Part shown: one piece after another, positions 44,516 through 53,291 of the stretch
How positions within the stretch are numbered: position 1 is the first letter of the stretch
Layout: each line of letters opens with the position of its first letter
Source of the DNA: Azospirillum sp. TSH58
Lineage (GTDB): Bacteria; Pseudomonadota; Alphaproteobacteria; Azospirillales; Azospirillaceae
Assembly (NCBI RefSeq): GCF_003119115.1
Contig: NZ_CP022363.1
Span: 559,001-623,000, forward strand
DNA: 64,000 nt
Direction: 5' to 3'
Notes under the pieces: model-generated
Databases searched by the model: none
Seen by the model: only the letters and a program-made list of their open reading frames with translations
Told to the model about the DNA's origin: nothing
Position numbers and translations under genes: made by a program

Positions 44516-46657
44516 CTACTTGGTCTTGAAATGCTCGGCGGGGTCCCAGCCGTCGCCGGGCGGGTCGGCGATCAGCCGCTCGCAGCGCGCGATGTAGAGC
44601 CGGGCCAGCGCCGCCACTTCCGGCTCCCCGGCCAGGGGCTGGAGAAGCTCCAGGGCGGCCGACCAGCGCCGGCCGCGGTAGAGCGAGACGGCGACGTGCC
44701 ACTGGCGGCACAGGTCGTGGGTCTCCGGCGGGCGGGCGAAGGCCGAATGCGGGTCGAGCGCGCCGACCAGCTCGAACAGCTCGATCGGCGCCGAAAGGCC
44801 GGAGGGCACGGCGAGATCGACGGGCCGGAACAGGAAGCGCCCGCGCACCGCCTGCTCCACCGCCCCCGTGACCAGGATGCTGGTGCCGTAGACCTTGTTC
44901 AGCCCCTCGATGCGCGAGGCGAGGTTCACGTGGGAGCCGAGCGCCGTGTACTGCATGCGGTCGGAGGAGCCGACGTTGCCCACCACCACCTCCCCCAGAT
45001 GCAGGCCGAAGCGGGTCGGCATCGGCGGCATGCCGGCGGCGAGGCAGGCGTCGTTGATGGCGCGGTTGACCGACAGGCAGCCGAGCGCGGCGAGGCAGGC
45101 GTGCTCCGCGTGGTCCGGGTCGGGGCGCGGGGCGTTCCAGAAGGCCATGATGGCGTCGCCGATGAACTTGTCCACCGTGCCGCCATGGCCGTGGATGCAG
45201 GCGGTCATCCGCTCGAAATAGGTGGTCAGCCGGTCCAGAACCTGCTGCGGCGGCATGGCTTCGCTGGTCGCGGTGAAGCCGGCGATGTCGCTGAACAGGA
45301 TGCTGAGGGGGCGCGTCTCGCCGCCCAGCTCGCCGCCGTCGCCGGTGACGATGATGTCGCGCACCAGCGCCTTGGGCACATAGGCGCCGAAGCGGCGCAG
45401 GCCGCCCTTCATGGCCTCCACGGCGCCGGCCAGCTCCGCCACCTCCTGCACGCGGGTGCGGACGGCGAAGCGGCCGTTCAGGTCGAAATGGCGGATGCGA
45501 TTGGTCTCCGACACGATGTCCTGCATCGGGCGGGTCAGCCGGTGCGACAGCCAGAGCAGCAGCAGAACCGACACCGCCAGCAGCCCGGCGCCGATCACGA
45601 CGATGCGGTAGGTGGCGCGGCGGATGGAGCCGACGAACTCGTCCACCTCCACCGCCACGCCGACGGTCCAGCCGCCGCCGATCCCGTCGGTCAGGGTCGC
45701 GAACTCGACGATGTAGTCGCGGCCCAGCGGTCCCAGCGGGGCGATGAAGCGGTCGCCGGCCCCGCCGGCGCGGCGCTCCACCGCCTCGGCCACCACCGGA
45801 TCGGGGAAGGACGCGGTGGTGTGGAGCGCCGCCGCCGCGCCGTCGCCGCCGACCAGCAGGTCGGACCGGTTGTGGCAGATCACCCGCCCGTTGCCGTCGA
45901 TCACGAACACCGCGCCGGACGGCCCGATGCGCAGGGCGTCCAGCCGGGCCGCCAGCCTGTCCAGCGAGACGTCGGCCCCGATGGTGCCGATGGGCACCCC
46001 GTCGTCGGTGGCCATCCGGTAGGAGACGGTGACCACCGGGCGCCGGGTCGCCGGCAGGACGAAGGCGTCGGACATCACCGCCGTCCCCGCCTTCTGCGCC
46101 GCCACATACCATGGGGCGGTGCGCGGGTCCTCCGTCGCCTCCGTCCGCTCCACGCCGGTGACCTGTCCCCAGGAGCGCAGATAGAAATAGGAGTCGGCGA
46201 ACCGGCCCGAGCTGGAATCCTGCATGCGCAGGGCGAGCGCGCTGCCCGGCGGCGGAGTGGCGGGGCCGAAGCGCCCGCCGTCGGGGGCCAGCCGCGCCAT
46301 CTGGAAGAAGGCCCCGTCGCCGGCGAAGCCGACATAGAGGGAGGCGAGCTGCGGCAGGGTGGCCAGGGCATCGGAGAAGTAGCGCAGCGATTCGATGCGG
46401 CGCAGCCCGTTCCGGTCGATCCGTCCGAATCCGGCCATCGCCTCGGCGACGCGGGCCACCGGGCTGACCAGACCGTTCAGGTCGTTGGTGACCGTCTGGG
46501 TGGTGCGCGCGATGGACTGCGACGCCACCTCCAGCGCCGTGCGGGAGTTCTCGTGGTGGAGGTAGCTGAGCATCACCGCGATCAGCGGCACCGTCGTCAG
46601 CAGGAAGGCCAGCGCGATCCCCACGCGCAGGCGTATCCGGTACGGGGTTTGGGACAT
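44516..46657 (-). CDS. Membrane adenylate/guanylate cyclase with dCache sensor and HAMP
   Basis: 713 residues. TM1 (about 10-32), a large periplasmic dCache domain (about 33-335; includes LRYFSDALATLPQLASLYVG and GTIGADVSLDRLAARLDAL), TM2 (about 345-365), HAMP (about 370-425) and a class III cyclase domain (about 445-640) follow in order. The catalytic set is complete: metal Asp in ILFSDIAGFTA, substrate Lys in DKFIGDAIMAFW, the second metal Asp there, and Asn/Arg in GSHVNLASRIE. The C-terminal tail has helical repeats. Start MSQTPYR at 46657 has GGAG 8 bases upstream. It is probably co-transcribed with the downstream DctP gene and with the upstream GNAT gene (53-base gap). Confidence 0.9.
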   Translation of the reverse strand: MSQTPYRIRLRVGIALAFLLTTVPLIAVMLSYLHHENSRTALEVASQSIARTTQTVTNDLNGLVSPVARVAEAMAGFGRIDRNGLRRIESLRYFSDALATLPQLASLYVGFAGDGAFFQMARLAPDGGRFGPATPPPGSALALRMQDSSSGRFADSYFYLRSWGQVTGVERTEATEDPRTAPWYVAAQKAGTAVMSDAFVLPATRRPVVTVSYRMATDDGVPIGTIGADVSLDRLAARLDALRIGPSGAVFVIDGNGRVICHNRSDLLVGGDGAAAALHTTASFPDPVVAEAVERRAGGAGDRFIAPLGPLGRDYIVEFATLTDGIGGGWTVGVAVEVDEFVGSIRRATYRIVVIGAGLLAVSVLLLLWLSHRLTRPMQDIVSETNRIRHFDLNGRFAVRTRVQEVAELAGAVEAMKGGLRRFGAYVPKALVRDIIVTGDGGELGGETRPLSILFSDIAGFTATSEAMPPQQVLDRLTTYFERMTACIHGHGGTVDKFIGDAIMAFWNAPRPDPDHAEHACLAALGCLSVNRAINDACLAAGMPPMPTRFGLHLGEVVVGNVGSSDRMQYTALGSHVNLASRIEGLNKVYGTSILVTGAVEQAVRGRFLFRPVDLAVPSGLSAPIELFELVGALDPHSAFARPPETHDLCRQWHVAVSLYRGRRWSAALELLQPLAGEPEVAALARLYIARCERLIADPPGDGWDPAEHFKTK

Positions 46658-46710
46658 CGGGCGGTCTCCGGAAGGCCAAAGGGGCGGTGGCGACGATGAC
46701 AAAGGGGGCC

Positions 46711-47238
46711 TCAGCCGCCGGCCGGGGCGGACAGGTCGCGCACGAAGAGGAGGCGGTCGTGCCCGTCGTGCTTGGGCTTGCGCGCGAAGACGCGCATGCC
46801 GACCGACAGCATCCCGCGCACGCTGGCGGTGTTCTCGGGCCGGACGGTGGCGAACCAGTAGCGGTGCCGGCCCGGCGGCAGGACCCCCTGCGCGGCGGTT
46901 TCGATCAGGCGCCGGTGCAGACCCTGCCCACGCCGGTCCGGATGCACCAGGATTCCGGTGAAATGCAGGGCCCGGTCGAGGTCCCCGTCCCGAAGGCCGT
47001 AATCCCGGCCCAGATTGTGGGTGGCCCGGCCGGGAAACTGCACGGCGAGGAAGGCGGCGAGCGCGCCGCCGGCCAGCGCGCCGAGCACCACCCCATGCCC
47101 GATCCGCGGGCCGGCCAGCATGTCCGACAGCTCGGACTCGCTGAGCGGGTGCATCAGCGGGCCGCAGGCCTCCCGCTGCAGCGCCAGGACGGCGCCCAGG
47201 GTGTCCGGGGTCAGCGGGGCGAAGCGCAGGCCGGTCAT
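46711..47238 (-). CDS. GNAT-family N-acetyltransferase
   Basis: 175 residues. The acetyl-CoA-binding motif A is visible in FTGILVHPDRRGQGLHRRLIETA (RRGQGL), with the preceding beta strand and a C-terminal FATVRPENTASVRGMLSVGMRVFAR typical of GNAT motif B. The substrate is unknown. Its ATG overlaps the stop of the Cache-MFS gene by 4 bases and is preceded by GGAGGAAGGG, so it is translationally coupled. Its position beside a racemase-like enzyme and a transporter suggests it may acetylate a small amino compound; this is inference. Confidence 0.87.
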   Translation of the reverse strand: MTGLRFAPLTPDTLGAVLALQREACGPLMHPLSESELSDMLAGPRIGHGVVLGALAGGALAAFLAVQFPGRATHNLGRDYGLRDGDLDRALHFTGILVHPDRRGQGLHRRLIETAAQGVLPPGRHRYWFATVRPENTASVRGMLSVGMRVFARKPKHDGHDRLLFVRDLSAPAGG

Positions 47239-49778
47239 CGCCCTTCCTCCCGCCGCCGGCGCGCCGTGCGGGACGGGACGGTCCGCCGCCACGTCAGCAG
47301 GGCGAAGAGGAACAGGCTGCCGGCCAGCAGCCCGCCGATCAGGCCCACCCCCTCCGGTCCGGCGCCCAGCGGGACGGCGGCGGCCAGCGTGCCGAACAGC
47401 AGCGGCCCGGCGGCCTGCCCGAGCTTGCGGGTGTTGACGTGCAGGGCCAGCACGGAATCGCGCCGCCGGGCCTCGCGCGCCGCGAGAAGCTCGGCATGGC
47501 GGATCTGGGCGGACAGGCCGAAGCTCTCCGCCAGACCGATCGCGAACACCGTGGCGAAGGCCGTCCACAGCGACGCCTGGAGACCGAACAGGGCCAGCGC
47601 CCCGGCGATCATCGCCGCCGACAGCAGGGTCACCCCCGGGATCGGCAGGCGCCGCGCCGCCATCCGGGTCAGCAGCGGCCCGGCCAGCACGACGCACAGG
47701 CCGTGCAGCAGGTAGGCACGGCCCACCGTCGCCGACGACAGGCCGAGGTCCGCGATGAACAGCGGCAGATAGAAGGGCAGGAACATCGCCGCCACCGCGG
47801 TGGGCAGAGAGATCAGCGCCAGGAACAGCGGCACCTTAATGCGCCGTCGCCGTGGGTGAACCGTCCCGCATGGCGTGGGAACCGCCGCGGGTGCGCAGTG
47901 CGCGTCCGGCGAAACGGCTCCGGGCAGGCGGGGGATGCCGAAGGCGGTGTAGAGCAGCCCGGCGACCGGGATCAGCGCGCCGGCGGCGAACACCGTCACC
48001 GGCCCGTAGGTGGTGGAGAGCAGGGCGCCCGACACCGCCCCGCAGTTGACCCCGGCGTACATGCCGGCGAACAGGCCGGGTTGCAGAGCGGAGCTGTCGG
48101 CAACCCCGCGCAGCCGCCCGATCAGGGCGTTCGCGGCGATCAGCCCGGCCATGCCGCCCGCCCCGCTCAGCCCGCGGGCCAGGACGAACAGCAGCGGGTC
48201 GGCGGCCACCGCCGCCACGGCGGCCAGCGCCATGCCCGCCGCCGCCGCCGCGAAGCCGGCCAGCGAGACCGCCCGCCAGCCGAACCGTCCGGTCAGCCGT
48301 CCGGCGATCAGCGCCGCGGCGACTCCGCACAGCATCTCCGCCGTCAAGGGCGCCGCGGCGACCTGGGACGGCGACAGGAAGGGAAAGGGTTGCCCGCCGA
48401 AGCTGGTCATCAGCAGCGGCACGAAGGACACCGGCAGAAAGGCGCCGAAATACATCAGAAAGGCCGAGAAGCGGATGGAGCCGGCGAAGTCGCCGATTCG
48501 GACGTCCACGGCCTTGCCATGTCCGGCCCGCCCGTCGCCCGAACGGCGGGCCATCCGCGTCCGCCCGCCGAGCGCGCGGTCCATCTCGAACATGAACAGC
48601 AGCGAGGTGACGAGGATGGTCGCCATGTCCAGCCCGAACTCGCCCAGCTGCGCCGCCACCCGGTCGCCGTCGACCACGGCGACCAGTTCGCGGGTCTCGC
48701 CGCCGCGGTCCTGGGCGAGCGGCCAGCGCAGCGTCACGTCCGGCATGTCCGACAGGAAGGGAACGCCGCTCACGGTGTGGCGGGCCTCCTGGCCCGGCGG
48801 GGTTGCGCCGGGCACGGCCAGCTCGATGGAGCGGAGGGTGGGCATGCCGGCGCTGATGCGCTCGAAATAGCCGTCCACCCCGGCCAGGGACCCATAGTCC
48901 AGCCCGCGCCGGACCACCGACTCGACGTCGTTGCGGATCATCCGGGCGACGATCTGGGTCGCCTGTTCGGCGGCCTCCAGATGGGCGGTGGAGATCAGCG
49001 TGTAGCATTCCGCCGCCGCCGCGGTCTGGGCGGCCAGCATCGCGCCGAGCGCCAGCAGCCGGCGCAGGCGTTCCAGCCGGACCCGGCGGCCTTCCGACGC
49101 GCGGCGCAGCCCGAAGGCCATCGCCAGTCCGGTCAGGCCGAGGAAGCCGACCGTCCCCAGCCCCGTCCACAGGAGCTGCGGCAGGGTGCGGTCACGGAAA
49201 TCCTCGACGCGGTCGTCCACCGTGGCGCTGTCGGACTGGATGACGAGAAAGCCGGCGGGAGCGTCGGCCGTCCGTCGGTCCTGCTCCCCGCCCCGCTCCC
49301 CTCCCTGTTCCGCGTCGCCGGGATCGCGGAGCGGCAGATAGAGGACGTAGGCGCCGCGGTCGGGGTCGTGCCGGAACCAGTGGGGGCGCCGCTCCAGTTC
49401 CGCGCGGGCGCGGCGCAGGGTGGCCTCCGGCAGCGGCTCCACGGGCCGCCCCCTGGCGGTGGCGACGACGCGCCCGTCCGCCACCGCGACCCCGATTCCC
49501 CGCGCCCAGGGCAGGTTGGCGGCGAGCTGGTCGAGGATCGCCTCCAGCCCGTAGAAGTCGTCGAGCGGCTTGCCGTAGCCCAGCGCGTCCTGGATGTTCT
49601 CCGCGGTCTTGCCGCCGACCACCGCGAAGGCGGCCATCAGCGTGCCCGCGTAATTCTGGCGGAAGGAGCCGAGGTTGATGCTCAGGCTGAAGGCCAGCGT
49701 CACACCCACCAGAAGCACGGACACCAGGAAGGCGCGGAGGGGGCCGGAGCGGCCGTGCGGGGCACCGGGCGAGGCCAT
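47235..49778 (-). CDS. Cache-type sensor fused to a major facilitator (MFS) transporter
   Basis: 847 residues, twice the length of a normal MFS protein. The N-terminal 400 residues hold two successive membrane-flanked extracytoplasmic modules: TM about 14-35, periplasmic about 36-198 (FYGLEAILDQLAANLPWARGIGV is Cache-like), TM about 200-222; then TM about 240-260, periplasmic about 260-385, TM about 385-400. From about 435 on there is a complete MFS domain of about 12 helices, with FLARGLSG-like FVLARGLSGAGGMAGLIAANALIGRLRG and a long central loop. It follows the binding-protein gene by 2 bases and overlaps the GNAT gene. The architecture suggests ligand-gated export or import. I do not know a characterised protein like it. 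Confidence 0.8.
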   Translation of the reverse strand: MASPGAPHGRSGPLRAFLVSVLLVGVTLAFSLSINLGSFRQNYAGTLMAAFAVVGGKTAENIQDALGYGKPLDDFYGLEAILDQLAANLPWARGIGVAVADGRVVATARGRPVEPLPEATLRRARAELERRPHWFRHDPDRGAYVLYLPLRDPGDAEQGGERGGEQDRRTADAPAGFLVIQSDSATVDDRVEDFRDRTLPQLLWTGLGTVGFLGLTGLAMAFGLRRASEGRRVRLERLRRLLALGAMLAAQTAAAAECYTLISTAHLEAAEQATQIVARMIRNDVESVVRRGLDYGSLAGVDGYFERISAGMPTLRSIELAVPGATPPGQEARHTVSGVPFLSDMPDVTLRWPLAQDRGGETRELVAVVDGDRVAAQLGEFGLDMATILVTSLLFMFEMDRALGGRTRMARRSGDGRAGHGKAVDVRIGDFAGSIRFSAFLMYFGAFLPVSFVPLLMTSFGGQPFPFLSPSQVAAAPLTAEMLCGVAAALIAGRLTGRFGWRAVSLAGFAAAAAGMALAAVAAVAADPLLFVLARGLSGAGGMAGLIAANALIGRLRGVADSSALQPGLFAGMYAGVNCGAVSGALLSTTYGPVTVFAAGALIPVAGLLYTAFGIPRLPGAVSPDAHCAPAAVPTPCGTVHPRRRRIKVPLFLALISLPTAVAAMFLPFYLPLFIADLGLSSATVGRAYLLHGLCVVLAGPLLTRMAARRLPIPGVTLLSAAMIAGALALFGLQASLWTAFATVFAIGLAESFGLSAQIRHAELLAAREARRRDSVLALHVNTRKLGQAAGPLLFGTLAAAVPLGAGPEGVGLIGGLLAGSLFLFALLTWRRTVPSRTARRRREEGR

Positions 49779-49780
49779 GG

Positions 49781-50973
49781 CTAGAGCACTCCGTGCAGTG
49801 AATCCGCCGCCAGCAGAGCCGGGAAGGGGATGCGGTAGCCGATGGCCGCCGCCGTCGCGGCGTTCCAGGCGATGGAGGGCGTGTCGAAATAGACCTGCGG
49901 CAGGCGGCGCAGCGGCTCGCCGGCCATGACGCGGGCGAGGGTGGCGGCGCCGAAATGGCCGATGCCCGCCATGTCGGCGCGGGCGATGCTCATCAGCGCG
50001 CCGCGCTCCACCTCCTCCGGGCCGAGCTGCGAGAAGGTCGGGATGCGCTGCTTCAGGAAGGGCCGGGCCAGCGCGGTGAAGCGGTCCAGCGGCCAGCGCC
50101 CGTAGGTGATGTAGACGGCCTCCGCCTCGCGCGACAGCGCCTCCCAGGCGGCGGTCAGGTCGACCTCGTAGCGGTACTGGTCGAGATGGTCGATCGGCGC
50201 GCGGACGTGCCGGCGCACCAGCGTGAAGCCGATCCGCCCGGCCGTCGCCTCGATGTCGGGCAGCGAGGCGATGGCCCGTCCCGTCGGGCTGTCGTCGTAG
50301 GCGATGCCCAGCCGCCGGAACCGGAAGGTCTTGTGGAAGATGGACAGCTGGCGCTGGAAGCGCCGCGGGTCGAGATGCGCCCACACATGGTCGCGCCCGG
50401 TGTCGGTTTCCGAGGCGACGATCCCGGCGGCGATCGGGTTGGTGCAGGAAAAGGCGAGGACCGGCACCCGGTGGGCGTCGGTCGCCAGGGCGACGCCCGC
50501 CACCGTCCCCATGACGATCATCAGGTCGATGTCGCCCGGATCCTGCAGACGCCTCGCCAGCGCGGCGGCGGCGTCGGGGGTGAGATTGGTGGCGTGGGCG
50601 TCGGCGACGAACTCCAGAACCGGGCTGCCGGCGTGGGCGGCCAGCCAGGACCACAGGGCGGCGGTGTCGGTCTGGCCCGGACGGTAGGGCATGCCGGTCA
50701 GCCCGCCGGTCCAGCCCATCCGCTCCAACTCGCCGAGGATGGCGGCGAGCGTCGCGGCGTAGTTGCCGTAGGGCATGGATTCGGCGTAGCCGACGCGCCA
50801 GCGCCGCGGCACGTCGCGGACCGACGGGAGCGGCCGGGGGCGGCCAGCGCCGCGGCCGGCGGGCAGAGGGCGCCGAGGAGGACGCCGAGGCCGGCGGCGG
50901 CGGCACCGGCCATCCAGCCGCGGCGGGTGATCGCCGCGGCTCCGCAGGCATCGGGGGAGGAATGCGGGCTCAT
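49781..50973 (-). pseudogene. ABC-type periplasmic binding protein (COG2984-like), apparent 1-base frameshift after the signal peptide
   Basis: The frame starting at 50973 encodes a Tat-like signal peptide (ITRRGWMAGAAAAGLGVLLGALC ... ALAAP, residues 16-45). It then runs into non-conserved sequence and stops near 50698. The frame starting near 50812 encodes a full periplasmic binding protein core (RRWRVGYAESMPYGNYAATLAAILGELERMGW; DLMIVMGTVAGVALATDAHRVPVLAFSCTNPIAAGIV; FRRLGIAYDDSPTGR) to the stop at 49781. Adding one G to the G-run at 50836-50840 joins the two perfectly into about 397 residues. Either the gene is inactivated or the base is an assembly error. The 4-base overlap with the racemase gene and the 2-base gap to the Cache-MFS gene suggest a functional unit. 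Confidence 0.8.
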
Positions 50974-52151
50974 TCCGTCTGCTCCTCCCCCGCGGCGCTG
51001 GTGCGGTAGCGGCGGACGACCCGCGGCCCGAGGAGCGGGACCGCGCTGGGGCGCAGCCCGGACCGTGCCGCGATGTCCTCCACGGTGATCCGGTGATCGC
51101 CCTGCCGCCCGATCAGGACCGCCTCGTCCCCCGGCTGGACGCCCGGAATGTCCGTCACGTCGGCCAGCAGGCTGCTCATGAAGGGACGCCCCAGCACTGG
51201 CGCCGGGCGGCCCCGGATCAGCAGGACCCTGCCGGTCAGCCGGTGCAGGTGGTGGCCGTCGGCGAAGCCGAAGGGCAGCACCGCCACCGGCGTGCGCCGG
51301 GGAGCGGCGCCGGCGGCGGCGTAATCGGCGACGTCGCCCGGCTCCAGCGCCGTCACGCGGGTGATGCGGGCCTTCAGGCTCATCACCGGGGCGAGGGGGA
51401 GGGGCGACTCCCCGTCCACCATGCGGATGCCGAACAGGGCGGCCCCGCAGCGCACCGCCGTGCAGCCGAAGCGCGCCGCCGCCCCGGTCAGCAGGGGCCG
51501 GCCGAGCGCCGGGCTGCTGAGCGCGTGGACCAGCGGCGGCAGCAGCCCGGCGGCCCGCGCCGCCTCGACCGCCCCGCCGAACCGCTCCAGCTCCGCCAAG
51601 CCGCCGTCCTCATAGGGGCCATAGGCGCCGGACAGGTGGGTGTAGAGTCCCTCCAGCCGCAGCGCCGGCGCGGCGGCGACCGCGGCCAGCAGATCGGTCA
51701 GGTCCGCCGGCGGCGCCCCGAAGCCGGCGAAGCCGGTGTTCACCCGGACATGCACGTCGACCGTCCGTCCGGCGCGGTTGGCGGCGATGGCGAGCGCCCG
51801 CGCCTCCGCCGCGCTGGTGACGGTGGCGGCCAGCCGGTGCAGGGCGGGCAGCCGGAGCTGGCTGGACAGCGGCGGGTCGATGACCAGGATGGGGGCGGTG
51901 ACGCCGGCCCGCCGCAGGGTGATGCCCTCGCCCATGTCGGCGACCACCAGCCCGTCGATCCCGAACCGCTGGAGCGCCCGCCCGACCGGTCCGGCCCCGT
52001 GGCCGTAGGCGTCCGCCTTCACCACGCCGAAGACGGCCTGACCGGGGGGAAGGCTGCGGCGCAGCCGTTCCAGGTTCCGGCCGAGGGCGTGCAGATCGAT
52101 GTCCGCCCAGGCGGTGGTGCTGCCCCGCCGGCCCGTCCGCGTTCCCGTCAT
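50970..52151 (-). CDS. Alanine racemase-like PLP enzyme (Alr/BsrV fold)
   Basis: 393 residues, fold type III PLP enzyme. PLP Lys45 is in VVKADAYGHGAG and the second catalytic Tyr is Y277 in GDVADYAAAG, so the racemase pair is present. PLP-phosphate and substrate segments include LEGLYTHLSGAYGPY, SLKARIT and RCGAALFGIRM. Differences from standard Alr: the DTGMxRLG segment reads NTGFAGFG (139-145), lacking the usual Arg, and GY(A/G)DG reads GFADG. No signal peptide. It overlaps the patatin gene and the binding-protein gene by 4 bases each. A role on a non-alanine substrate linked to the neighbouring transport genes is possible. Confidence 0.88.
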   Translation of the reverse strand: MTGTRTGRRGSTTAWADIDLHALGRNLERLRRSLPPGQAVFGVVKADAYGHGAGPVGRALQRFGIDGLVVADMGEGITLRRAGVTAPILVIDPPLSSQLRLPALHRLAATVTSAAEARALAIAANRAGRTVDVHVRVNTGFAGFGAPPADLTDLLAAVAAAPALRLEGLYTHLSGAYGPYEDGGLAELERFGGAVEAARAAGLLPPLVHALSSPALGRPLLTGAAARFGCTAVRCGAALFGIRMVDGESPLPLAPVMSLKARITRVTALEPGDVADYAAAGAAPRRTPVAVLPFGFADGHHLHRLTGRVLLIRGRPAPVLGRPFMSSLLADVTDIPGVQPGDEAVLIGRQGDHRITVEDIAARSGLRPSAVPLLGPRVVRRYRTSAAGEEQTE

Positions 52152-53212
52152 GCAAGGAACTTCGCGCTGATGTCGGTCGAGGATTCCCTGCCGATCTTGT
52201 CGAAGTGCTGATCCAGGAACTCCTCGGCCTTGTGGCGGCCCGTTTCGAACATGTAGGTCAGGAAGTCCCAGTCGGCGTTCAGCTTGCTGGTGACGCCCAG
52301 CTTCTCCACCACCTCTTCGGCATCCACGGTGTGGATGTGCATCTTCTTGTGCTTGTCCGGGCTCAGCTCGCCGGAATCGATCAGCTTGGAGACGAAGTCG
52401 ACGACGCGCAGCTCGCGCATCATGCTGGAGTTGAAGCTGAGGGTGTTGACGCGGTCCATGATCTCGCGGGCGGTGCGCGGCGGCACCGGCACGCGGACCG
52501 GGTTGATCTGGACGATCAGGATGTCGCGGCTGTCGCACTGGTCGATCAGCGGGAACAGCGGCGGGTTGCCGGAATAGCCGCCGTCCCAGTAGAAGGCGTT
52601 GCCGACCTGCACCGCCTGGAACAGGAAGGGCAGGCAGGCCGAGGCGAGGACCGCGTCCACCGAGATGTCCTTGGGGCCGAACACCTTCAGCCGGCCGGCG
52701 CAGACGTCGGTCGCCGCGATGAAGGTCTTGCAGGCCGGCGCCTTGCGCAGCCGCTTGAAGTCCACCACGTCCGACAGCACGTCGCGCAGCGGGTTCATGT
52801 TCATCGGGTTCAGCTCGTACGGCGACATCATGCGCGACAGCGCGTCGAACATCTGCCAGAGCGGGGAGAAGTCCATGTTCCCCTTGCTGAACATCTTGTC
52901 GAGCGGGGTCGGCTGGAGCGGCCCCTTCTTCGCCTCGTCGGAGATGCGGCGCCAGAATTCGCGCAGCTTGCTCCGCGCCCCTTCGTGGCCGCCGATGGTC
53001 AGGCCATAGGCGGTGACGGCGCAGTTCATGGCCCCGGCGCTGGTCCCGACGATGCCGTCGATGGTCAGGCGCCCGTCCTCCAGGATGCGGTCGATCACGC
53101 CCCAGGTGAAGGAGCCGTGGGCGCCGCCCCCCTGCAGCGCGAGGTTGATCGGCTTGGCGCCCTTCCGGCTGGCGGGCTGGACGGCGGGGGCGGGCATGGT
53201 CTGGTCGGGCAT
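52148..53212 (-). CDS. Patatin-like phospholipase
   Basis: 354-residue cytoplasmic serine lipid acylhydrolase. The oxyanion-hole motif GGGAHGS is near 28-34, nucleophile S58 is in GTSAG, and the catalytic Asp is in YWDGGYSGNPP. The C-terminal part (FLTYMFETGRHKAEEFLDQHFDKIG) is common in patatins near PHB or membrane-lipid genes. It is the first gene of the tightly packed leftward operon, 79 bases after a sigma-factor gene. GGAG precedes the ATG by 7 bases. Substrate and purpose in this operon are unknown. Confidence 0.92.
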   Translation of the reverse strand: MPDQTMPAPAVQPASRKGAKPINLALQGGGAHGSFTWGVIDRILEDGRLTIDGIVGTSAGAMNCAVTAYGLTIGGHEGARSKLREFWRRISDEAKKGPLQPTPLDKMFSKGNMDFSPLWQMFDALSRMMSPYELNPMNMNPLRDVLSDVVDFKRLRKAPACKTFIAATDVCAGRLKVFGPKDISVDAVLASACLPFLFQAVQVGNAFYWDGGYSGNPPLFPLIDQCDSRDILIVQINPVRVPVPPRTAREIMDRVNTLSFNSSMMRELRVVDFVSKLIDSGELSPDKHKKMHIHTVDAEEVVEKLGVTSKLNADWDFLTYMFETGRHKAEEFLDQHFDKIGRESSTDISAKFLA

Positions 53213-53291
53213 GAATGGCTCCGGTCGGTGGCGTCTCGGGTTGGAGGCCGCCAGGGTTGGGACAGGGTGTGGGACGGGCGTGCGGTGCGGG

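Noticed and set aside
43116..46679. A 1187-codon minus-strand frame through the cyclase and DctP genes
   Set aside because: It is the wrong frame of both genes, rich in Arg/Gly/Pro, with no recognisable domain.
50970..52151. Loss of a catalytic Tyr in the racemase because GYADG reads GFADG
   Set aside because: By comparison with E. coli Alr, the catalytic Tyr (Y255 there) lies in the earlier PVGYGG segment, and the matching Y277 is present here.
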